Below, one piece after another: positions 25,122 to 29,972 of a DNA stretch of 29,972 nucleotides. The notes beneath the pieces are model-generated. The model was not told the origin of the DNA. It made no database searches and saw only the letters and a program-made list of their open reading frames with translations. The position numbers and the translations under genes are program-made. Numbering within the stretch: the first letter of the stretch is position 1; each line of letters opens with the position of its first letter. Source of the DNA: JAAZGD01 sp964489555 (lineage in GTDB: Bacteria; Bacillota; Clostridia; Peptostreptococcales; Anaerovoracaceae); NCBI GenBank assembly GCA_964489555.1, contig CAZAZF010000019.1, positions 1 to 29,972 of the forward strand. Direction: 5' to 3'.

Positions 25122-25703
25122 TCATTCCACCAAAAAGCTCAAAGATTCTTCTAATTTGTCATCAACAAATAGGTCTACTTGGTATTCTCCGGGGAAAAAG
25201 CCGTTGGGCATTTCAACATTAAATTGTACCTGGGCATCTTTCTCCAAGTATACCGGTTCGCCTGCTAAGGATTCTTCGGTTGGCAGGTACACCCAAATAG
25301 CAGAAACCTTGGTGTCCGAAGGCGCATTTTTTACATAAAATGTTACATAAATCACGCTGGTATCTTGGGGAAAAACATCTTGCTCTATGGTTGCTTCTTT
25401 GGTCTGGGGATCAATTTCCTTGGCCACCACTGCATTTTGAATGTTGGCGGTGGTAAAACTGGCCTCCCCTCCATTTAACAAAGCGATCATTACCAGAACA
25501 ACAAGAACCAGCACCACGGCCCCTGCCACAATCAAACAGCCTTTTTTTCTGGATTTTCCCGCCTTTCTCGGGTTGGATTTTGAAAAATCTTCATGGGCTT
25601 CACAGGAGGAAGGTTGAGACAGATTTTCGCTTAACTCCGTGCCACAACCTTTGCAAAATTTTGCTCCCGTTCCGTTCTCCGCACCACATTTTTGACAGTA
25701 CAT
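25122..25703 (-). CDS. Zinc-ribbon membrane-anchored protein, function unknown (smaller partner)
   Basis: This 193-aa protein begins with a zinc ribbon, MYCQKCG...FCKGCG (Cys3, Cys6, Cys17, Cys20). A short basic linker follows, then one transmembrane helix at about residues 53-75 (KKGCLIVAGAVVLVLVVLVM) and an outside domain of about 115 aa rich in beta-strand pattern. The KKGCLIV entry to the membrane helix is the same as in the larger downstream protein, so the two are paralogous in design. ATG 25703 is chosen because AAGGAGG lies just upstream and the zinc ribbon then sits at the N-terminus. An upstream ATG at 25829 would add 42 residues without a good ribosome site. Confidence 0.82.
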   Translation of the reverse strand: MYCQKCGAENGTGAKFCKGCGTELSENLSQPSSCEAHEDFSKSNPRKAGKSRKKGCLIVAGAVVLVLVVLVMIALLNGGEASFTTANIQNAVVAKEIDPQTKEATIEQDVFPQDTSVIYVTFYVKNAPSDTKVSAIWVYLPTEESLAGEPVYLEKDAQVQFNVEMPNGFFPGEYQVDLFVDDKLEESLSFLVE

Positions 25704-25779
25704 TTCAAATTCCTCCTTCATAATCTTATTCACAAACACCCACAAGTTTTTACACCCATTTTGCTCCTTTTTGAGTTTA

Positions 25780-25807
25780 ATTATACGCTGTTTTTCGCAC
25801 TTTACAA
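25780..25807 (-). promoter_or_regulatory. Promoter of the zinc-ribbon protein operon
   Basis: On the minus strand TTGTAA (25807-25802) is followed after 16 nt by a perfect TATAAT (25785-25780), giving a leader of about 70 nt before ATG 25703. This supports the shorter start for the zinc-ribbon gene, since the longer start would lie upstream of the promoter. Confidence 0.7.
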
Positions 25808-25930
25808 TCTTAAAGTTTTGCATTTTCAAAATATTTCAACACTTAGCTTTCTAGTCTTTTTTCCCTTTTCCCATCCTTTGAAACTGGCCGCTTTTTTTTA
25901 TAAATAACCCGAACCAATTGGCCTCGAATA

Positions 25931-25939
25931 TGATAAAAT
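25931..25939 (+). promoter_or_regulatory. Extended -10 promoter of the TetR-family gene
   Basis: TGATAAAAT (TG-n-TAAAAT) lies 23 nt upstream of the ATG. The -35 region is poor, as is common with extended -10 promoters. A perfect palindrome CCAATTGG at 25914-25921 lies just upstream and could be an operator. The rest of 25830-25962 holds only T-rich DNA and the divergent promoters. Confidence 0.5.
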
Positions 25940-25962
25940 AGCTTCATAAAGAAGGTGAGAAA

Positions 25963-26559
25963 ATGAAAGAAAAAAACATATCAAAGGCTGCCGGTACCCA
26001 GCAAGCCATCCGGAAAGCAGCCAAAAGACTTTTTGTGGAGCGGGGATACAAAGGCACTACTGTCCGCGACATTGCGACCCATACTGGTGTTACAACCGGA
26101 GCTATCTACACCTATTATAAAAGCAAGGATGCCATCATTATCGATCTGTTTCAAGATGTGTTCTCCCGGGAGTGGGCTATGGCTTTTCAATTAGACACCT
26201 CCTGCACCTACGAAGAATACATCGAAATGAATGCGGTGATGAACACCAATTTGGCCAAAGAACTGGGGTATGACTTATTGCAGGTTTACTTTACATCCCA
26301 AGGCGTAATGCACGACAATCGCTCTCTTCTCATTGCCATGGATCACCAAGGATATGAGCAACAGGATTATCGGCTCATTTCTTCTATCCGGGAACGGTAC
26401 GGGTTGAAATGTACTTCAAAAGAATTGGCTGATCTTTTCATGAGGGCAGAACGCGGTGTGTTCTTGGATTGGATTATTAACAAAGGAAATTTCCATATTG
26501 GAGAGGCTACACGGCAGATGCTAACTCCTATCGTAATGGGATTAATGCCCCGGGAATAA
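25963..26559 (+). CDS. TetR/AcrR-family transcriptional regulator
   Basis: This 198-aa protein has a classic TetR N-terminal helix-turn-helix: AIRKAAKRLFVERGYKGTTVRDIATHTGVTTGAIYTYYKSKD is the family pattern, spanning residues about 15-58. The C-terminal ligand domain is not assignable. The ribosome site AAGGTGAG precedes ATG by 4 nt. It lies directly upstream of the dipeptidase-antiporter pair on the same strand, and palindromic sites occur in the promoter between them, so it probably represses that pair. Confidence 0.92.
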   Translation: MKEKNISKAAGTQQAIRKAAKRLFVERGYKGTTVRDIATHTGVTTGAIYTYYKSKDAIIIDLFQDVFSREWAMAFQLDTSCTYEEYIEMNAVMNTNLAKELGYDLLQVYFTSQGVMHDNRSLLIAMDHQGYEQQDYRLISSIRERYGLKCTSKELADLFMRAERGVFLDWIINKGNFHIGEATRQMLTPIVMGLMPRE

Positions 26560-26599
26560 CACAACATCAAAAAGATCGCAATCCCCGAAAAGAACACCA

Positions 26600-26628
26600 T
26601 TGACAATTTCCAGAGAACATGTTATTTT
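26600..26628 (+). promoter_or_regulatory. Promoter of the dipeptidase-antiporter operon
   Basis: A perfect TTGACA (26600-26605) and TATTTT (26623-26628) are separated by 17 nt. The AACATGTT palindrome at 26616-26623 lies between and overlaps the -10 box, so a bound repressor would block polymerase. Confidence 0.65.
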
Positions 26629-26653
26629 CTAGCCAAAGATAACATGTTATTTT
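26616..26653. repeat. Two AACATGTT palindromes in direct repeat (probable operators)
   Basis: AACATGTTATTTT occurs at 26616-26628 and again at 26641-26653, 25 bp apart. Each copy contains the 8-bp palindrome AACATGTT. In the second copy the symmetry extends to 12 bp (ATAACATGTTAT, 26639-26650). One copy overlaps the -10 box, and the other lies just before the ribosome site. Confidence 0.6.
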
Positions 26654-26669
26654 TATGGAGGCTGTTACA

Positions 26670-28031
26670 GTGAAAAACCAACTGTTCGATTATCTAGATC
26701 TTCATCAGCAACAAATGTTGGATGCTCTCGCGGATTTCTTGTCCATTCCAAGCATCTCCACCGAAAAAGAAGAAGTAGAAAGAGCTCTAGAGTATGCCCT
26801 GTCCCTGGGGAGAAGCTTGGGCTTCTCTGCAGAGAGTCTCTATGACCACGAAATCGGATTGATTCAGATGGGCCAAGGCGAAGAAACCTTGGGAATCCTA
26901 TCCCATGTGGATGTAGTGAGCCCCGGAAATCTCTCCAAGTGGCTTTCTCCTCCCTTTCAACAAACCATACGGGATGGCAAAATTTATGGGCGTGGAGCTT
27001 TGGATGACAAAGGTGCCATTATTGCAGTTCTCTTTGCCATGAAAGCGGTCACCCAGTTGGATCAACCACTTCACAAAAAAGTACAACTCATCCTTGGAAC
27101 CCGGGAAGAAGTGGAATGGTCCGATATGGAGAAATATGTGAAAGAACAATCATTACCCCACTATGGGTTTACTCCCGATGGTTCGTTTCCAATCTGCAAC
27201 ATAGAAAAAGGCGGCTTAGATATCGAATTGATTATTCCCCTTGAAACAGAAACCGCACATAGTGATGCCCCAAAACTTCTTAGAGTGGAAGCAGGAACCG
27301 CAACCAACATTGTGCCAAACCAGTGTACATCTCTTCTTTCCAACAAAAAAGGAATAGAAACCCTCCTGAAAACAGAAGGCCGGTCCGTTCATTCCTGCCA
27401 ACCAGAAAAAGGAATCAATGCCTTGATTCTCATGGGGGAAGAACTTTCAAAAAACAGAAGAGAAGGCAAGCTTCAGCCGAATAATGGTAGCGATTTTTTG
27501 GAATCGGTAGGAACTTCGTTTAAGTCCGTTTACGGGGAAAAAATGGGGCTTTATAGCGATAGTGAATACTACCGGGGCTCCTTCGTTCATCGAAATGCCA
27601 TGAGTCCAACTTTGGCTACTACTTTAAATGGAAATCTTCATATCAATTTTAACATCCGATTTCCTTATGGAACCCAGCCGGATTCCATTGTGAAAACCTT
27701 TGATACATTGGCCAAAACCTATCACGGAAGAATAGGAACCACCCATTACATGCCCGCCGTTTTCGTAGATAAAGACCGGCCCTTTCTATCTGCCTTCGCC
27801 GATGCCTACGAAGAGACCACAGGCCTTCCCAACGAATTTACCTTGGAATATGGAGGCACTTATGCAAAAGCCATTCCCAATGTAGTGTCTTGGGGCCCCA
27901 TATTTCCGGGAGAAGAAGACACCTGTCACGAAGAAAACGAATACTTCGCGGTGGACAGTTTTATGAAGAATGCAAAGATTTTCGCCTTGGCCATCGCCAA
28001 AATACTATTAAGCCCAGAAAGTTTTCAATAG
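26670..28031 (+). CDS. M20-family dipeptidase (PepV-like)
   Basis: M20 metallopeptidases of the PepV group cut dipeptides and some N-acyl amino acids with two zinc ions. This 453-aa protein has the metal motifs SHVDVV (His79, Asp81), GRGALDDKGA (bridging Asp) and TREEVEWSDM (catalytic Glu pair), with a late GGTYAK and PGEEDTCHEENEY near the end supplying the last metal ligand. GTG 26670 is chosen because GGAGG lies 8 nt upstream. The in-frame ATG 26655 overlaps that ribosome site. It is followed 57 nt later by an NhaC-family antiporter, suggesting uptake or exchange of the peptide or its product. Confidence 0.92.
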   Translation: MKNQLFDYLDLHQQQMLDALADFLSIPSISTEKEEVERALEYALSLGRSLGFSAESLYDHEIGLIQMGQGEETLGILSHVDVVSPGNLSKWLSPPFQQTIRDGKIYGRGALDDKGAIIAVLFAMKAVTQLDQPLHKKVQLILGTREEVEWSDMEKYVKEQSLPHYGFTPDGSFPICNIEKGGLDIELIIPLETETAHSDAPKLLRVEAGTATNIVPNQCTSLLSNKKGIETLLKTEGRSVHSCQPEKGINALILMGEELSKNRREGKLQPNNGSDFLESVGTSFKSVYGEKMGLYSDSEYYRGSFVHRNAMSPTLATTLNGNLHINFNIRFPYGTQPDSIVKTFDTLAKTYHGRIGTTHYMPAVFVDKDRPFLSAFADAYEETTGLPNEFTLEYGGTYAKAIPNVVSWGPIFPGEEDTCHEENEYFAVDSFMKNAKIFALAIAKILLSPESFQ

Positions 28032-28088
28032 CAGTTTATTCTTGCCTTTTGGCAGTAATAATATTTTTTATCTAAGAAAGGAGAAAAA

Positions 28089-29465
28089 ATGGAATACGGA
28101 ATTTTTATTTTAGTCCCAATCCTTGTGGTGCTTGCTTTAGCACTATGGACCAAAAGCACTTTCATTTCCATCTTAGGCGGCGTGGTTGTAGCCTACTTGA
28201 TGTTGTCAAGCTTCAATCCGTTGGATGGCTTCTGGCAACTCATCGATGGCTTCTATGTAACTGCTACAGATGAGGGGACGGTATGGGTCCTTTTGGTAGT
28301 AGCTCTATTTGGAGCTCTAATCGCGCTGATGCAGGACTCCGCAGGGGTCTTGGGTTTTTCAAACTTAACTCAAAAAATCTTAAAAAGTCGACGTTCCTCC
28401 ATGCTCGGAACCTGGATTCTGGGAATTATTATTTTTGTAGATGACTATTTAAATTGCTTGGCAGTGGGCGCCGCCGTCCGGGATTTGACAGACAAGTACA
28501 AAGTACCTCGTGAAATGCTGGCTTACATTGTAAACTCCACCGGAGTCACCGTTTGTGCCATTATCCCCTTTTCTACATGGGGTGCTTTCATGGGCACCCA
28601 AATGGAGGGGGCCGGTATGACGGGAAACCTTAGTGCCGTGGCAGCCTACATTCAGGCTATGCCTTTCGTGGTATACGGTTGGTTGGCTGTACTAGCAGTG
28701 CCCTTGGTTATTCTGGGAATCATTCCTCTTTACGGTCCTATGAAGAAAGCCAATGAACGCACCTTGGCTACGGGAGAGGTACTTTCCCCTGAATCAAAAG
28801 CCGCTTTGGTAGAATTACCGGAAGAAGAAACTGCCTTAGAAGGGAAAAAACGAAGAGCCATGAACTTCTTGGCACCCATCCTTTTGGTAGCCATCATTAC
28901 CGTTGTTACAGAAGACATGGTGGTGGGCCTTTTCGCCGCCTTAGTCTTGTGTTTAATCCTGTACCTACCTCAGAGGCTGATGACTTTTAACCAGTACATT
29001 AGCTCTATTATGAGAGGCCTGACGGACATGTTTCCACTGATGGTAATCATACTTCTGGCTTATATGTTTGTAGATGCCAATACTTCCTTGGGTCTCATCG
29101 ACATGATTACAGAAAACGCGTCTAATGCTTTAAATCCGGCCTTGTTGCCTGCTTTAATCTTTGTGGTCATCGGGTTGTTGTCCTTCGGCTCCGGAAGTTT
29201 CTGGGGTTTGGCTGCCATCGCATTTCCCATCGTAGGTCCCTTAGCCACAGCCCTGGGTGTACCTTATGCACTGGCATCCGGCGCCTTGATTTCCGCCGTT
29301 TGTTTCGGTGGTCATATCTGCATTTACAGCGACACGGTCATCCTAACGGCAGCTTCCACACAAGTCACCAACGTGGATTATTTCAAGACCTCTGCACCTT
29401 TGGTAGCAATCCCCTTTGTGGCCTCGGTCATCCTGTTCCTGATTCTGGGTTTTGTAATCATATAA
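28089..29465 (+). CDS. NhaC-family Na+/H+ antiporter or Na+-coupled substrate transporter
   Basis: This 458-aa integral membrane protein has roughly ten or more hydrophobic helices and a charged cytoplasmic loop at about residues 220-258 (PLYGPMKKANERTLATGE onward). Family features are FVDDYLNCLAVGAAVRDLTDKY, the STGVTVCAIIPFSTWGAF segment and, near the end, SGSFWGLAAIAFPI and CFGGHICIYSDTVILTAASTQ. NhaC relatives include true Na+/H+ antiporters and amino-acid exchangers. Pairing with a dipeptidase favours an amino-acid or peptide substrate, but that is inference. AAGGAG lies 6-7 nt before ATG. A strong terminator follows. Confidence 0.9.
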   Translation: MEYGIFILVPILVVLALALWTKSTFISILGGVVVAYLMLSSFNPLDGFWQLIDGFYVTATDEGTVWVLLVVALFGALIALMQDSAGVLGFSNLTQKILKSRRSSMLGTWILGIIIFVDDYLNCLAVGAAVRDLTDKYKVPREMLAYIVNSTGVTVCAIIPFSTWGAFMGTQMEGAGMTGNLSAVAAYIQAMPFVVYGWLAVLAVPLVILGIIPLYGPMKKANERTLATGEVLSPESKAALVELPEEETALEGKKRRAMNFLAPILLVAIITVVTEDMVVGLFAALVLCLILYLPQRLMTFNQYISSIMRGLTDMFPLMVIILLAYMFVDANTSLGLIDMITENASNALNPALLPALIFVVIGLLSFGSGSFWGLAAIAFPIVGPLATALGVPYALASGALISAVCFGGHICIYSDTVILTAASTQVTNVDYFKTSAPLVAIPFVASVILFLILGFVII

Positions 29466-29497
29466 ATTCCGGGATTAATAATTATAATTCTATACAC

Positions 29498-29528
29498 AAA
29501 AATACCTTTCATTGCGAAAGGTATTTTT
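29498..29528. terminator. Bidirectional terminator between antiporter and tRNA array
   Basis: AAAAATACCTTTC pairs perfectly with GAAAGGTATTTTT across a 5-nt loop (13 bp), with T and A tracts on both sides. It ends the dipeptidase-antiporter message and, on the other strand, the tRNA-Pro transcript. Confidence 0.93.
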
Positions 29529-29606
29529 TGGTCGGAGTGGAGAGATTCGAACTCTCGACCTCTTGACCCCCAGTCAAGCACGCTAACCAAACTGCGCCAC
29601 ACCCCG
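29529..29606 (-). tRNA. tRNA-Pro (GGG)
   Basis: The acceptor CGGGGTG pairs with CACTCCG, followed by discriminator A and encoded CCA (29531-29529). The anticodon arm CTTGA-CTGGGGG-TCAAG gives anticodon GGG. It is the last gene of the minus-strand tRNA array. Confidence 0.94.
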
Positions 29607-29635
29607 GTATATTTTCAACCATAAATTATTTTATA

Positions 29636-29665
29636 AAAGGCTCTCATGGTTTGTTGAGAGCCTTT
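29636..29665 (-). terminator. Hairpin between tRNA-fMet and tRNA-Pro, terminator-like
   Basis: AAAGGCTCTCA (29636-29646) pairs with TGAGAGCCTTT (29655-29665), 11 bp with an 8-nt loop. On the minus strand it is followed by TATAAAAT rather than a long U tract beyond CCTTTT. It may end the Asn-Leu-fMet transcript or act as a partial terminator or processing site. Confidence 0.6.
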
Positions 29666-29672
29666 ACATTCG

Positions 29673-29748
<76 letters not shown>

Positions 29749-29779
29749 TCATTAAATTTGCCCGATCAACACCAATACA

Positions 29780-29868
29780 TGGTGCCGGAGACCGGGGTCG
29801 AACCGGTACGAGCTTGAAAGCTCACGGGATTTTAAGTCCCGGGCGTCTGCCAATTCCGCCACTCCGGC
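29780..29868 (-). tRNA. tRNA-Leu (TAA)
   Basis: This 89-nt tRNA has the long variable arm of class II tRNAs. The acceptor GCCGGAG pairs with CTCCGGC, with discriminator A and encoded CCA. The anticodon arm GGGA-CTTAAAA-TCCC gives anticodon TAA. Confidence 0.96.
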
Positions 29869-29872
29869 AAAT

Positions 29873-29947
<75 letters not shown>

Positions 29948-29972
29948 ATACCAGTCCCTATCTCTAGCGACA

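Noticed and set aside
25704..25829. 42-residue N-terminal extension of the smaller zinc-ribbon protein
   Set aside because: The extension would start upstream of the likely promoter, lacks a ribosome site, and has a different composition. AAGGAGG precedes ATG 25703.

Overview
The window looks like chromosome of a strictly anaerobic Bacillota species (class Clostridia, perhaps Peptostreptococcales or Eubacteriales). The grounds are strong AGGAGG-type ribosome sites, TATAAT-type promoters, a GlgC/GlgD pair, pyruvate phosphate dikinase, ammonia-dependent NAD synthetase, a corrinoid methyltransferase set and a selenocysteine system. No phage, insertion sequence, CRISPR array or rRNA is visible. 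tRNA genes lie at both ends.

Layout. Positions 19-317 (+) carry tRNA-His, tRNA-Gln and tRNA-Cys, then a terminator. Positions 12488-374 (-) are a tightly packed run: glgB, glgC, glgD, a glgA fused to a GH13 amylase domain, nadE, an acyl-CoA-synthetase-like AMP ligase, a class V aminotransferase, a homoserine-dehydrogenase-like gene and a small membrane protein. thpR (+) diverges from glgB. Positions 16102-13127 (-) are a compact selenium locus: tRNA-Sec, selD, selA and a small HesB/IscA-like gene. selD and the HesB-like gene each carry an in-frame UGA at the expected selenocysteine site, so ordinary ORF calling truncates the first and misses the second. ppdK (-) follows at 18854-16230.

Positions 22060-18927 (-) encode a corrinoid protein, an MttB-family methyltransferase without pyrrolysine, and a UroD/MtaA-type methyltransferase. 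A divergent AraC-type regulator (22218-23174, +) has a direct repeat of 22-bp period in its promoter. Next come a FlK-like hotdog thioesterase (-), two zinc-ribbon membrane proteins (-), a TetR regulator (+), and a PepV-like M20 dipeptidase with an NhaC-family antiporter (+), whose promoter holds two AACATGTT palindromes. The window closes with tRNA-Asn, -Leu, -fMet and -Pro on the minus strand.

How it works together. The glg genes make and remodel glycogen from glucose-1-phosphate, and ppdK could supply PEP for gluconeogenesis. The selenium locus makes selenophosphate and Sec-tRNA, and two of its own products need Sec. The corrinoid set probably demethylates a quaternary amine or similar methylated compound whose identity the sequence does not show. 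The dipeptidase and antiporter suggest peptide or amino-acid use. The most noteworthy items are the Sec-containing HesB-like protein inside the Sec-biosynthesis operon, the GlgA-amylase fusion and the corrinoid triad of unknown substrate.
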